DNA of 64,000 nt from Streptomyces sp. S4.7 (GTDB taxonomy: Bacteria; Actinomycetota; Actinomycetes; Streptomycetales; Streptomycetaceae), in contig NZ_CP048397.1 in assembly GCF_010384365.1 (NCBI RefSeq), positions 1,860,001-1,924,000 on the forward strand, in the 5' to 3' direction. Every line of letters begins with the position of its first letter. The stretch's first letter is position 1. Positions 1 to 9,088 of this stretch are shown here, in pieces. The position numbers and the translations under genes were made by a program. The notes under the pieces are model-generated. The model was given only the letters and a program-made list of their open reading frames with translations. It was not told the origin of the DNA and did no database searches.

Positions 1-614
1 TCTCGGCCGCCCGCCTCGGCCTCCAGGTCAATGTGACCGGCTGGCTCGCGCTCGCCGAGAACATGCCGTCGGGCACCGCTACGCGCCCCGGCGACGTCCT
101 GCGCATGTACAGCGGCAAGACCGTCGAGGTCCTGAACACCGACGCCGAGGGCCGGCTCGTCCTCGCGGACGCGATCACCCGCGCCTCCGAGGAGAAGCCC
201 GACGCGATCATCGACGTGGCGACGCTGACCGGCGCCATGGTCGTGGCGCTCGGCAGCCGCACCTTCGGCATCATGTCGAACGACGAGGCGTTCCGTACCT
301 CCGTGCACGAGATCGCCGAGGAGGTCGGCGAGGCGTCCTGGCCGATGCCGCTCCCGACCGAGCTGCGCAAGGGCATGGACTCCCCCACCGCCGACATCGC
401 GAACATGGGTGAGCGGATGGGCGGCGGCCTGGTCGCCGGACTCTTCCTGAAGGAGTTCGTGGGCGAGGGCATCACCTGGGCGCACCTCGACATCGCCGGC
501 CCGGCCTTCCACGAAGGCGCGCCGTACGGCTACACGCCCAAGGGCGGTACGGGCGCGTCGATCCGCACGCTGGTCAGGCTCGCCGAGCGCACCGCCGCGG
601 GCGACCTGGGCTGA
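1..614 (+). CDS. pepA: Leucyl aminopeptidase (M17), C-terminal part
   Basis: Partial gene; the reading frame is already open at base 3 and runs to a TGA at 612-614. The visible ~204 residues are the catalytic half of an M17 cytosolic leucyl aminopeptidase, which removes N-terminal residues from peptides using two metal ions. The family signature NTDAEGR lies about 50 residues in and is followed by LVLADA. The segment DVATLTGAMVVALG and the tail GYTPKGGTGASIRTL are also typical of the family. The fold, metal dependence and hexamer are family knowledge. It ends at a strong hairpin and is followed by lpd on the same strand. The N-terminal domain lies outside the window. Confidence 0.95.
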   Translation, partial: SAARLGLQVNVTGWLALAENMPSGTATRPGDVLRMYSGKTVEVLNTDAEGRLVLADAITRASEEKPDAIIDVATLTGAMVVALGSRTFGIMSNDEAFRTSVHEIAEEVGEASWPMPLPTELRKGMDSPTADIANMGERMGGGLVAGLFLKEFVGEGITWAHLDIAGPAFHEGAPYGYTPKGGTGASIRTLVRLAERTAAGDLG

Positions 615-618
615 CCGG

Positions 619-640
619 GGCGGCCGGCTCCCCGGCCGCC
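619..640 (+). terminator. Hairpin after pepA
   Basis: GGCGGCCGG (619-627) pairs with CCGGCCGCC (632-640) around a 4-nt loop, starting 5 nt after the pepA stop. No U-run follows, which is usual for Streptomyces terminators. Confidence 0.7.
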
Positions 641-1023
641 GCCGGGAATGTGCGGCCCGCCCCGCGGGTTCCGGCTGCGTACCGGGGCTCGCGGGGCGGG
701 CCCCCGCGCCTCCGGCGAAACCCGTCCGGTCCGACGCCGGACGTCCCGGCGTCGGACCCGGGATGTGCCCGCGACGTGTGTACGGCGTACGGTCGGGCAT
801 CCGCACGGGCACGCGTACGGCACCGTACGAGTCAGTAACCCCTGATCGCGGCCGACCCGGCCGTCTCAGACCCCGGCCCCGCGTCCCGCCGCCCTCCGAC
901 AAGTGCGAAGATGGGTTCTCGGCAGGACAGGGCCCCCACCACAGGGCCGACGAAACAGCGGCCGAACACCAGCCGCCGCCCGGTCTTCGACCGCGCCCGG
1001 CGCACATGCATGGAGGACGTGAC
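641..1023. other. Non-coding gap between pepA and lpd
   Basis: About 380 bases without a convincing gene. The reading frames that cross it are GC-driven. It must hold the lpd promoter; I see no certain -10/-35. A GGAGG ribosome site at about 1013-1017 belongs to lpd. Confidence 0.5.
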
Positions 1024-2412
1024 GTGGCGAACGACGCCAGCACCGTTTTCGACCTAGTGATCCTCGGCGGCGGTAGCGGCGGTTACGCCGCGGCGCTGCG
1101 CGGAGCGCAGCTGGGCCTGGACGTCGCACTGATCGAGAAGAACAAGCTCGGCGGCACCTGCCTGCACAACGGCTGCATCCCCACAAAGGCCCTGCTGCAC
1201 GCCGGCGAGATCGCCGACCAGGCGCGCGAGTCCGAGCAGTTCGGGGTCAAGGCCACCTTCGAGGGCATCGACATCGAGGGTGTCCACAAGTACAAGGACG
1301 AGGTCGTCTCCGGCCTCTACAAGGGTCTTCAGGGTCTGGTCGCCTCCCGCAAGGTGACCTACATCGAGGGTGAGGGGCGGCTCTCCTCCCCGACCTCCGT
1401 CGACGTCGACGGCCGCCGCGTCCAGGGCCGTCACGTCCTGCTCGCCACCGGTTCCGTACCGAGGTCGCTGCCCGGCCTGGACATCGACGGCGAGCGGATC
1501 ATCTCCTCGGACCACGCGCTGAAGCTGAACCGCGTCCCGGAGTCGGCGATCGTCCTGGGCGGCGGTGTCATCGGCGTCGAGTTCGCCTCGGCGTGGAAGT
1601 CCTTCGGCACGGACGTGACCGTCATCGAGGGCCTCAAGCACCTCGTACCGGTCGAGGACGAGAACAGCTCCAAGCTCCTGGAGCGTGCCTTCCGCAAGCG
1701 CGGTATCAAGTTCAACCTCGGCACCTTCTTCGAGAAGGCCGAGTACACGCAGGACGGTGTGCGCGTCACGCTGGCCGACGGCAAGACCTTCGAGGCGGAG
1801 GTGCTGCTGGTCGCGATCGGCCGCGGCCCCGTTTCGCAGGGCCTCGGCTACGAGGAGCAGGGCGTCGCGATGGACCGCGGCTTCGTGCTCGTCGACGAGT
1901 ACATGCGTACGAACGTGGAGACGATCTCGGCCGTCGGCGACCTCGTCCCGACGCTCCAGCTCGCGCACGTCGGCTTCGCCGAGGGCATCCTCGTGGCGGA
2001 GCGGCTGGCGGGCCTGCACACCGTCCCCGTCGACTACGACGGCGTGCCCCGGGTGACGTACTGCCACCCCGAGGTCGCCTCCGTCGGTATCACCGAGGCC
2101 AAGGCCAAGGAGATCTACGGTGCGGACAAGGTCGTCGCTCTGAAGTACAACCTGGCGGGCAACGGCAAGAGCAAGATCCTGAAGACCGCGGGCGAGATCA
2201 AGCTCGTCCAGGTCAAGGACGGTGCCGTGGTCGGCGTCCACATGGTCGGTGACCGTATGGGCGAGCAGGTCGGCGAAGCTCAGCTGATCTACAACTGGGA
2301 GGCTCTGCCGGCCGAGGTCGCGCAGCTCATCCACGCGCACCCGACGCAGAACGAAGCCCTCGGCGAGGCCCACCTGGCCCTGGCCGGCAAGCCGCTCCAC
2401 TCCCACGACTGA
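1024..2412 (+). CDS. lpdA: Dihydrolipoyl dehydrogenase (E3)
   Basis: Flavoprotein (462 aa) that re-oxidises dihydrolipoamide on E2 subunits of 2-oxoacid dehydrogenases, passing electrons through FAD to NAD+. The FAD motif GGGSGG is at residues 15-20. The redox disulfide in GGTCLHNGCIPTK has Cys46 and Cys51. The NAD-binding glycine motif GGGVIG is mid-protein. The catalytic pair near the C-terminus, His439-Pro...Glu444, sits in HAHPTQNE. The GTG start at 1024 is chosen because GGAGG sits about 7 nt upstream and the product begins just before the FAD strand, as in the family; the frame is open further upstream but that part has no homology signal. sucB follows 96 nt later, so the two are probably co-expressed. 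Confidence 0.97.
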   Translation: MANDASTVFDLVILGGGSGGYAAALRGAQLGLDVALIEKNKLGGTCLHNGCIPTKALLHAGEIADQARESEQFGVKATFEGIDIEGVHKYKDEVVSGLYKGLQGLVASRKVTYIEGEGRLSSPTSVDVDGRRVQGRHVLLATGSVPRSLPGLDIDGERIISSDHALKLNRVPESAIVLGGGVIGVEFASAWKSFGTDVTVIEGLKHLVPVEDENSSKLLERAFRKRGIKFNLGTFFEKAEYTQDGVRVTLADGKTFEAEVLLVAIGRGPVSQGLGYEEQGVAMDRGFVLVDEYMRTNVETISAVGDLVPTLQLAHVGFAEGILVAERLAGLHTVPVDYDGVPRVTYCHPEVASVGITEAKAKEIYGADKVVALKYNLAGNGKSKILKTAGEIKLVQVKDGAVVGVHMVGDRMGEQVGEAQLIYNWEALPAEVAQLIHAHPTQNEALGEAHLALAGKPLHSHD

Positions 2413-2508
2413 TGCGTCAGTCCGGGCGCGACGACCACTACCGCACTTCCCCTCGCTCGGCGCTCCGCGCAAGCTGGGGAGATCCCACCGTTAGGAGCAA
2501 CTGAGACC

Positions 2509-4341
2509 ATGGCGGTTTCCGTAACCCTGCCGGCGCTCGGCGAGAGCGTCACCGAGGGCACAGTCACCCGCTGGCTGAAGGCCGAGGGCGAGCGCGTCGA
2601 GGCCGACGAGCCGTTGCTGGAGGTCTCCACCGACAAGGTCGACACCGAGATCCCCGCGCCCGCCGCCGGGGTCCTGGCCTCGATCAAGGTCGCCGAGGAC
2701 GAGACGGTCGAGGTCGGCGCCGAGCTGGCCGTGATCGACGACGGTTCGGGCGGCGAGGCCGCCGCCGAGGCGCCGCAGCAGGCCGCGGCTCCGGCCGAGG
2801 CCGCGCCCGCTCCGGAGGCTCAGGAGGCTCCGGCGGCTCAGGAGGCTCCGGCCGCCGAGACCGAGGCCCCGGCGCCCGCGCCGGCCGCCGAGGCGCCGGC
2901 CGGCGGCTCCGCCGAGGGCACCGACGTCACCCTCCCGGCGCTCGGCGAGAGCGTCACCGAGGGCACCGTCACCCGCTGGCTCAAGGAGGTCGGCGACTCC
3001 GTCGAGGCCGACGAGCCGCTGCTGGAGGTCTCCACCGACAAGGTCGACACCGAGATCCCCGCGCCGGTCTCCGGTGTGCTGCTGGAGATCGTGGTCGCCG
3101 AGGACGAGACCGCCGAGGTCGGCGGGAAGCTGGCCGTGATCGGCGCCGAAGGTGCCGCTCCGGCGGCTGCCCCGGCACCGGCTCCGGCCGCGCCGAAGGA
3201 GGAGGCTCCGAAGCAGGAGGCCCCCGCCCCCGCACCGGCCCCGGCCGCCCCGAAGCAGGAAGCGCCGAAGCAGGAAGCGCCGAAGCAGGAAGCCCCTGCT
3301 CCGGCTCCCGCCCCGGCCGCCCCGAAGCAGGAGGCACCGGCGCCCGCGCCGGCCGCCGCCCCTGCCCCGTCGGCACCCGCCGCTCCCGCCGCCGGTCCGG
3401 GTGACGAGGGCGCGTACGTGACCCCGCTCGTGCGCAAGCTCGCCGCCGAGAACGGCGTCGACCTGGCCTCGGTCAAGGGCACCGGCGTCGGTGGCCGCAT
3501 CCGTAAGCAGGACGTCGTCGCCGCCGCGGAGGCCGCCAAGGCCGCCGCCCAGGCCCCGGCGCCCGCCGCCGCTCCGGCTCCCGCCGCGTCGAAGGCCCCC
3601 AAGCTGGAGGTCTCCCCGCTGCGTGGCCAGACGATCAAGATGCCGCGCATGCGCAAGGTCATCGGCGAGAACATGATGAAGGCGCTGCACGGCCAGGCGC
3701 AGCTGACCTCGGTCGTCGAGATCGACATCACCAAGCTGATGCGGCTGCGCGCGCAGGCCAAGGAGGGCTTCGCCGCCCGTGAGGGCGTCAAGCTGTCCCC
3801 GATGCCGTTCTTCGTCAAGGCCGCGGCCCAGGCGCTGAAGGCGTACCCGGTGGTCAACGCCCGTATCAACGAGGACGAGGGCACCATCACGTACTTCGAC
3901 TCGGAGAACATCGGCATCGCCGTGGACTCCGAGAAGGGTCTGATGACGCCGGTCATCAAGGACGCGGGCGACCTGAACCTCGCCGGCATCGCCAAGAAGA
4001 CCGCCGAGCTGGCGGGCAAGGTCCGCGGCAGCAAGATCACGCCGGACGAGCTGTCCGGTGCGACCTTCACCATCAGCAACACGGGCTCGCGCGGCGCCCT
4101 GTTCGACACGATCATCGTGCCCCCGAACCAGGTCGCCATCCTGGGCATCGGCGCGACGGTCCGCCGTCCGGTGGTCATCAACCACCCGGACCTCGGCGAG
4201 ACGATCGCGGTGCGCGACATGGTCCACGTCGTGCTCTCCTACGACCACCGCCTGGTGGACGGCGCGGACGCCGCCCGCTACCTGACGGCGGTCAAGGGGA
4301 TCCTGGAAGCGGGCGAGTTCGAGGTGGAGCTGGGCCTGTAG
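2509..4341 (+). CDS. sucB: 2-oxoacid dehydrogenase E2 (dihydrolipoamide acyltransferase), two lipoyl domains
   Basis: 610 aa. Two near-identical lipoyl domains (about 3-76 and 138-212) each carry the lipoylation motif [10 protein letters not shown] (Lys43 and Lys178). Ala/Pro-rich linkers with repeated PKQEA units separate them from a peripheral subunit-binding domain (about 303-340) and the C-terminal acyltransferase domain. The catalytic His is at about residue 580 in [15 protein letters not shown]. It is usually annotated as the 2-oxoglutarate dehydrogenase succinyltransferase. In actinobacteria such an E2 can serve pyruvate dehydrogenase, and aceE lies one gene away, so the acyl specificity is open. 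The ATG at 2509 has GGAGC upstream. A strong terminator follows. Confidence 0.95.
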   Translation: MAVSVTLPALGESVTEGTVTRWLKAEGERVEADEPLLEVSTDKVDTEIPAPAAGVLASIKVAEDETVEVGAELAVIDDGSGGEAAAEAPQQAAAPAEAAPAPEAQEAPAAQEAPAAETEAPAPAPAAEAPAGGSAEGTDVTLPALGESVTEGTVTRWLKEVGDSVEADEPLLEVSTDKVDTEIPAPVSGVLLEIVVAEDETAEVGGKLAVIGAEGAAPAAAPAPAPAAPKEEAPKQEAPAPAPAPAAPKQEAPKQEAPKQEAPAPAPAPAAPKQEAPAPAPAAAPAPSAPAAPAAGPGDEGAYVTPLVRKLAAENGVDLASVKGTGVGGRIRKQDVVAAAEAAKAAAQAPAPAAAPAPAASKAPKLEVSPLRGQTIKMPRMRKVIGENMMKALHGQAQLTSVVEIDITKLMRLRAQAKEGFAAREGVKLSPMPFFVKAAAQALKAYPVVNARINEDEGTITYFDSENIGIAVDSEKGLMTPVIKDAGDLNLAGIAKKTAELAGKVRGSKITPDELSGATFTISNTGSRGALFDTIIVPPNQVAILGIGATVRRPVVINHPDLGETIAVRDMVHVVLSYDHRLVDGADAARYLTAVKGILEAGEFEVELGL

Positions 4342-4371
4342 TCAGCATCCGTACGGCACGTCCGTATGTCA

Positions 4372-4415
4372 CGACGGCGCCCCCGCCCGGAGAGATCCGG
4401 CCGGGGGCGCCGTCG
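4372..4415 (+). terminator. Strong hairpin terminator after sucB
   Basis: CGACGGCGCCCCCG (4372-4385) is perfectly complementary to CGGGGGCGCCGTCG (4402-4415), with a 16-nt loop. It lies 31 nt after the sucB stop and separates lpd-sucB from the GntR gene. Confidence 0.9.
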
Positions 4416-4507
4416 CGTAAAGGTCTCGTTGTCCCTCAGTCATGATCCCCCTGGCCGCCCGTCCGGGAGAGGTAACCTCGGCCACGGCCATCCGAAGGAG
4501 CCCCGTC

Positions 4508-5131
4508 ATGATCTCGCCCGTCGTCCACTCGCTGCGCGAACAGATCCGCGAGCACATCGTGGAGGGCATCGTCAGCGGACGCTGGAAGCCGGGTGAGCGG
4601 ATCGTCGAACGGCGGATCGCGACCGAGCTGGCGGTCAGTCAGACACCCGTACGTGAGGCGCTGCGCGAGCTGGAGTCGCTGCGGCTGATCGAGTCCGCGC
4701 CCAACAAGGGCGTACGCGTACGGAATCTGACCGCCGCCGATCTCGAGGAGAGCTACCCCGTGCGGGCCGGTCTGGAGCAGATCGCCGCCGAGCTGGCCGC
4801 CGAGCGGCTGGCCGCCGACACCTCCGCCCTGGAGCCGCACGTGACGGCGCTGTACGAGGCCGACCGGCGGGCCGACGGGACCGCGCAGGTGCGGCACACC
4901 GTCGACTTCCACCGCGAGCTGGTGCGCGCCGCCGGGAACAGCGTCCTGCTGCACACCTGGGAAGGGCTCGGCATCGAGGTGTTCACGGCGCTGTCCATCC
5001 GGTGGCTCGGCACCGTCCAGAAGTCTTACGCGGAGGAGCACCAGGAACTGGTGGAGGCGTTCCGGCGCCGGGATCCGCTCATCGGCGCACTGGTGAGGGA
5101 CCACGTGCTCGGATGCGCACCGCGGGCCTGA
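4508..5131 (+). CDS. GntR-family (FCD/FadR-type) transcriptional regulator
   Basis: 207 aa. The N-terminal winged helix (about 8-72) contains the GntR pattern LAVSQTPVREALRELE. The C-terminal all-helical FCD effector domain shows the spaced metal-type residues (DFHREL, EEHQEL, VRDHV). The ATG at 4508 is chosen because AAGGAG at 4495-4500 precedes it; an in-frame ATG at 4442 would add 22 residues ahead of the winged helix and lacks such a site. It lies directly upstream of aceE on the same strand, with a perfect palindrome between them. A role as a PdhR-like carboxylate-sensing regulator of aceE is inference; the ligand cannot be read from sequence. Confidence 0.9.
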   Translation: MISPVVHSLREQIREHIVEGIVSGRWKPGERIVERRIATELAVSQTPVREALRELESLRLIESAPNKGVRVRNLTAADLEESYPVRAGLEQIAAELAAERLAADTSALEPHVTALYEADRRADGTAQVRHTVDFHRELVRAAGNSVLLHTWEGLGIEVFTALSIRWLGTVQKSYAEEHQELVEAFRRRDPLIGALVRDHVLGCAPRA

Positions 5132-5233
5132 TCGACCGCCCGTTTCGTTCCGTTTTGCGGCGTCACTGCGTGCCCTGCCCACCGGCACTGGATGCCAATT
5201 TCTGCAGATCATGAAATTTTGCCGTCAACTCTT

Positions 5234-5250
5234 TGATCGATCATCGATCA
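5234..5250. promoter_or_regulatory. Perfect 17-bp palindrome, candidate GntR operator
   Basis: TGATCGAT-C-ATCGATCA is an exact inverted repeat of 8-bp arms around one base, in AT-richer DNA 113 nt before aceE and 102 nt after the GntR stop. Size and symmetry fit a GntR-family dimer site. Assignment to the neighbouring regulator is inference. Confidence 0.65.
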
Positions 5251-5362
5251 GCGACTTACAGTCGTTGACGGGCTGTACCCCAGCCCTTCGCCCTGTCCTG
5301 CCAGACAAGGCTCCTCTCCACTCTCTCTCCACCCCCTCCTGTGTGACCGGAAGGCGGCGACC

Positions 5363-8044
5363 ATGCCCGACCCCGTAGGCAAGCTTCCGAGCGAGCTCGA
5401 CCAGCTCCCGGACCGCGACGCCGAGGAAACCGCCGAGTGGGCGGCCTCACTCGACGCCGTCACCGAGCACGCGGGCCCGCACCGTGCGGCGTACCTGATG
5501 CGGCGCACGCTCCAGCACGCCGAGCGCGGCGGGGTTCGACTGCCCGCTCTGCTGGAGACGGACTATGTGAACACCATCCCCACCGCCGCCGAGCCCGCCT
5601 TCGACGGCGACGAGGCGATGGAGACCCGCATCGCCGCGTGGAACCGCTGGAACGCCGCCGCGATGGTCACCCGTGGCTCGCGCCTGGGCGTGGGCGGCCA
5701 CATCGCCACCTTCGCCTCGGCCGCGTGGCTCTACGAGACGGGCTTCAACCACTTCTTCCGCGGCAAGGAGGGGGACGGTTCCGGTGACCAGCTCTACATC
5801 CAGGGCCACGCCTCCCCCGGTATCTACGCCCGCGCGTTCCTCGACGGCCGGCTCACCGAGGAGCACCTCGACAACTTCCGTCAGGAGGCGGGTGGCAAGG
5901 GCCTCCCCTCCTATCCGCACCCGCGGCGGCTGCCCTGGCTCTGGGAGTTCCCCACCGTCTCCATGGGTCTCGGCCCGCTCTCCGCGATCTACCAGGCGCG
6001 CTTCAACCGCTACCTGACGAACCGCAGGATCAAGGACACCTCCGCCTCCCACGTATGGGCGTTCCTCGGCGACGGAGAGATGGACGAGCCCGAGTCGACG
6101 GCGGCACTCGCCCTCGCGGCCCGCGAAGGGCTCGACAACCTCACCTTCGTCATCAACTGCAACCTCCAGCGCCTCGACGGCCCCGTCCGCGCCAACTTCA
6201 AGATCGTGCAGGAGCTGGAGTCCCAGTTCCGCGGCGCCGGCTGGAACGTCGTCAAGTCCCTGTGGGGCTCCGCCTGGGACGAGCTGTTCGCGCTCGACAC
6301 CACGGGCGCCCTCGTACGGCGGCTGCGCGAGGTGCCGGACGCGCAGTTCCAGACGTACGCGACCCGCGACGTCGCCTACATCCGTGAGCACTTCTTCGGC
6401 GCCGAGCCCGCGCTCGCCGAGCTGGCGAAGCTGCTGACCGACGCGAAGATCGACGAGTGCTTCCACAGCTCGCGCGGCGGCCACGAGGCCCGCAAGGTCT
6501 ACGCGGCCTACCGCGCCGCGCTCGCCCACAAGGGCGCGCCGACCGTGGTCCTCGCCCAGACGGTGAAGGGCCACACGCTCGGCACCGGCTTCGAGTCGCG
6601 CAACGCCAACCACCAGATGAAGAAGCTCTCGGGCGACCAGTTCCGCACCATGCGGGACCTGCTCGGACTTCCCATCCCCGACTCCGAGCTGAACGACGAG
6701 CTGGTGCCGTACGGCCACCCCGGCGCCGACTCCCCCGAAGTCCGCTATCTGCAGGAGCGGCGTGCGGAGCTCGGCGGGCCCGCCCCGGCCCGCCGAGTGC
6801 ATGCCGTCGCCCTGCCCGAGCCCTCCGAGAAGGCGTTCCAGTCCGTCTACAAGGGCTCCGGAAAGCAGTCGGTCGCCACGACCATGGCGTTCGTCCGGCT
6901 GGTCAAGGACCTGATGCGGGACAAGGAGACCGGCCGGCGCTGGGTCCCGATCGTCCCCGACGAGGCGCGTACGTTCGGTATGGAGGCGCTGTTCCCGTCG
7001 GCCGGCATCTACTCGCCGCTGGGCCAGACGTACGACCCGGTCGACCGCGACCAGATCATGTACTACAAGGAGGCCAAGGACGGCCAGATCCTCAACGAGG
7101 GGATCACCGAGGCCGGTTCGATGGCCGACTTCATCGCCGCCGCGACGTCGTACGCGACGCACGGCGAGACGATGATCCCGTTCTACATCTTCTACTCGAT
7201 GTTCGGCTGGCAGCGCACGGGCGACCAGATGTGGCAGCTCGCCGACCAGCTCGGCAAGGGCTTCATCGTCGGCGCGACGGCCGGCCGTACGACCCTGACG
7301 GGCGAGGGCCTCCAGCACGCGGACGGCCACTCGCACCTGCTCGCGGCGACGAACCCGGCCTCGCTCAACTACGACCCGGCGTTCGCGTACGAGATCGCGG
7401 TCATCGTCAAGGACGGCCTGCGGCGGATGTACGGCCAGGCCGCCCCCGGCGAGGACTCGGACGTCTTCTACTACCTCACCGTCTACAACGAGCCGATGCC
7501 GCAGCCCGCCATGCCCGAGGGCGTGGAGGAGGGCATCGTCAAGGGCCTCTACCGCTTCAAGGAGGGCGTGCCCGCCAAGGCGGACTCGCCGAGGCTCCAG
7601 CTGCTCGCCTCCGGCACGGCCATCCACTGGGTCCTCAAGGCGCAGGAACTGCTCGCCGCCGAGTGGGGTGTCACGGCCGACGTCTGGTCGGCGACGTCCT
7701 GGGGCGAGCTGCGCAGGGACGCCCTGGAGGCCGACGAGGCGCTGCTACGGGGCGAACTGCGCACGCCGTACGTGACACAGGCCCTGGAGGGGGCACCGGG
7801 CCCGGTGCTGGCCGTCAGCGACTGGATGCGCCAGGTGCCCGACCAGATCAGCCAGTGGGTCGAGCAGGACTACTCCTCGCTCGGTACGGACGGCTTCGGC
7901 CTCTCCGACACACGTGAGGCGGCCCGCCGTCACTTCGGTGTGGACGCGCACTCGATCACGGTCGCGGCGCTGGCGCAGCTCGCGCGGCGCGGCGAGGTGC
8001 CCGCGTCGGCGGTCAAGGAGGCGCGGGAGCGCTACGGCCTCTGA
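5363..8044 (+). CDS. aceE: Pyruvate dehydrogenase E1, homodimeric type
   Basis: 893 aa, about the length of the E. coli homodimeric E1 (887). It decarboxylates pyruvate with thiamine diphosphate and reductively acetylates the lipoyl groups of E2. The ThDP/Mg motif begins with GDGEMDEPES (about residue 235) and ends with NCNLQRLDGPVR (about 265). The transketolase-like central and C-terminal domains follow (for example FYIFYSMFGWQRTGD). The ATG at 5363 follows a purine-rich GGAAGGCGGCG stretch. No aceF is nearby; the E2 is presumably the two-lipoyl protein at 2509. Transcription is probably controlled from the 231-nt upstream gap containing the 17-bp palindrome. It ends before a long terminator hairpin. 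Confidence 0.97.
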   Translation: MPDPVGKLPSELDQLPDRDAEETAEWAASLDAVTEHAGPHRAAYLMRRTLQHAERGGVRLPALLETDYVNTIPTAAEPAFDGDEAMETRIAAWNRWNAAAMVTRGSRLGVGGHIATFASAAWLYETGFNHFFRGKEGDGSGDQLYIQGHASPGIYARAFLDGRLTEEHLDNFRQEAGGKGLPSYPHPRRLPWLWEFPTVSMGLGPLSAIYQARFNRYLTNRRIKDTSASHVWAFLGDGEMDEPESTAALALAAREGLDNLTFVINCNLQRLDGPVRANFKIVQELESQFRGAGWNVVKSLWGSAWDELFALDTTGALVRRLREVPDAQFQTYATRDVAYIREHFFGAEPALAELAKLLTDAKIDECFHSSRGGHEARKVYAAYRAALAHKGAPTVVLAQTVKGHTLGTGFESRNANHQMKKLSGDQFRTMRDLLGLPIPDSELNDELVPYGHPGADSPEVRYLQERRAELGGPAPARRVHAVALPEPSEKAFQSVYKGSGKQSVATTMAFVRLVKDLMRDKETGRRWVPIVPDEARTFGMEALFPSAGIYSPLGQTYDPVDRDQIMYYKEAKDGQILNEGITEAGSMADFIAAATSYATHGETMIPFYIFYSMFGWQRTGDQMWQLADQLGKGFIVGATAGRTTLTGEGLQHADGHSHLLAATNPASLNYDPAFAYEIAVIVKDGLRRMYGQAAPGEDSDVFYYLTVYNEPMPQPAMPEGVEEGIVKGLYRFKEGVPAKADSPRLQLLASGTAIHWVLKAQELLAAEWGVTADVWSATSWGELRRDALEADEALLRGELRTPYVTQALEGAPGPVLAVSDWMRQVPDQISQWVEQDYSSLGTDGFGLSDTREAARRHFGVDAHSITVAALAQLARRGEVPASAVKEARERYGL

Positions 8045-8060
8045 AGGACGCCTCGTCCGT

Positions 8061-8112
8061 AAGGAAGCGGCTTCCGTCCGGCCCCTCGTGGCCGGGCGGA
8101 AGCCGCTTCCTT
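8061..8112 (+). terminator. Very strong hairpin terminator after aceE
   Basis: AAGGAAGCGGCTTCCG (8061-8076) pairs exactly with CGGAAGCCGCTTCCTT (8097-8112). The stem continues inward through TCCGGCC/GGCCGGG with one G-T pair. Starts 17 nt after the aceE stop. Confidence 0.92.
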
Positions 8113-8150
8113 AGAGGGTTCCTCATGGGGTTCTCCATGAGGAACCCTCT
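8113..8150. terminator. Second perfect hairpin abutting the aceE terminator
   Basis: AGAGGGTTCCTCATGG (8113-8128) pairs exactly with CCATGAGGAACCCTCT (8135-8150), loop GGTTCT. It begins at the base after the previous hairpin, with no spacer. It may reinforce termination or act in the leader/promoter of the MerR gene. Confidence 0.6.
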
Positions 8151-8171
8151 GAGGTCGTGTCCACGGCATGC

Positions 8172-8202
8172 TTGACCCTGACACCGTGTGAACCCGTGCA
8201 GT
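8172..8202 (+). promoter_or_regulatory. Candidate MerR-type autoregulated promoter
   Basis: TTGACC at 8172 could be a -35, and TGCAGT at about 8197 a -10, with a 19-bp spacer that is typical of MerR-controlled promoters. Between them is an imperfect dyad (TGACAC-C-GTGTGA). This would put the start of transcription very near the ATG at 8213. Inference from spacing and dyad. Confidence 0.5.
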
Positions 8203-8212
8203 AGGGAACGTC

Positions 8213-9043
8213 ATGTTCACCATCGGAGACTTCGCCAGGCACGGCCGTGTGTCGGCCCGCATGCTGCGTCACTACGACGCGATCGGGCTGCTGCGCCCCA
8301 CCCGCACCGACCCGTTCAGCGGGTACCGCTACTACACAGCGGGGCAGCTCGCCGAACTCAACCGGATCATCGCCCTCAAGGATCTCGGCTTCACGCTCCA
8401 GCAGGTGCGGGAGATCCTGGAGGGCCGTGTGGGCCCGGACGAGCTGCGCGGGATGCTCACGCTGCGGCGGGCCGAGCTGGAAGCGGCGATGGCGGCTGCG
8501 GCCGCCAGGCTGGGCCAGGTCGAGGCGCGGCTCCGGTCGATCGAGAGTGAGGGGCACATGCCCACCGAGGACGTCGTCGTCAAGAGCATCCCCGCGGTAC
8601 GGGTGGCCGAACTGTCCGCCGTGGCCGCCAGTTTCGAACCCCAGGACATCGGCCCCGTCATCGGCCCTCTGTACGAGGAGCTGTTCCGGCGTCTGGAGGC
8701 GGCCGGGGTGCCGGGCACAGGGCCCGGCATCGCCTATTACGAGGACGTGCCGGACGGCGACGGCGCGGTCGTCGTGCACGCCGCTCTCACGGTCTCCGCC
8801 GAACCCGATCCCGCCCACGGCTTCCACATCGTCGACCTGCCCCCCGTCGAGCGCGCGGCGGTGATCGTGCACCGCGGCCCGATGGACGCGGCGGTCGGCG
8901 ACATGCTCCGTACGGAACAGATCCTGGCCGCCTGGAAGGACGCGGGCGGCCATGTCTCGGCCGGATACCCGCGCGAGGTCAGTCTCGAATGCCCGCCGGA
9001 CCGCGAGAAGTGGGTGACGGAGATCCAGGAACCCCTGGCGTAG
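8213..9043 (+). CDS. MerR-family regulator with GyrI-like effector domain
   Basis: 276 aa. The N-terminal MerR winged helix has GRVSARMLRHYD and GYRYYTAGQL (residues about 1-70). A long dimerisation helix (about 75-115) leads to a GyrI/AraC-effector-binding domain that starts near KSIPAVRVAELS and ends at CPPDREKWVTEIQEPLA. Family members (BmrR/BltR type) bind lipophilic or cationic drugs and activate efflux genes by untwisting a 19-bp promoter spacer. A matching promoter is seen just upstream, so autoregulation is likely. No efflux gene is adjacent, so the target is unknown. The WYL regulator follows on the same strand. Confidence 0.9.
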   Translation: MFTIGDFARHGRVSARMLRHYDAIGLLRPTRTDPFSGYRYYTAGQLAELNRIIALKDLGFTLQQVREILEGRVGPDELRGMLTLRRAELEAAMAAAAARLGQVEARLRSIESEGHMPTEDVVVKSIPAVRVAELSAVAASFEPQDIGPVIGPLYEELFRRLEAAGVPGTGPGIAYYEDVPDGDGAVVVHAALTVSAEPDPAHGFHIVDLPPVERAAVIVHRGPMDAAVGDMLRTEQILAAWKDAGGHVSAGYPREVSLECPPDREKWVTEIQEPLA

Positions 9044-9088
9044 CCCGGTCGGTCCGGGCGCACCGCGTCGTCCGTGGACAATGGCTCC

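Noticed and set aside
1054..2472. Long open frame antisense to lpd (and similar ones antisense to sucB, aceE, GH65, xfp and GH89)
   Set aside because: High GC at third positions opens mirror frames; the translations are Arg/Gly/Val/Asp-rich without family motifs, while the sense strand carries clear enzymes.
3180..3390. Repeats in the E2 linker that could look like a tandem-repeat array
   Set aside because: They are in-frame codons for PKQEA/APAP linker segments between lipoyl and binding domains; no independent element.
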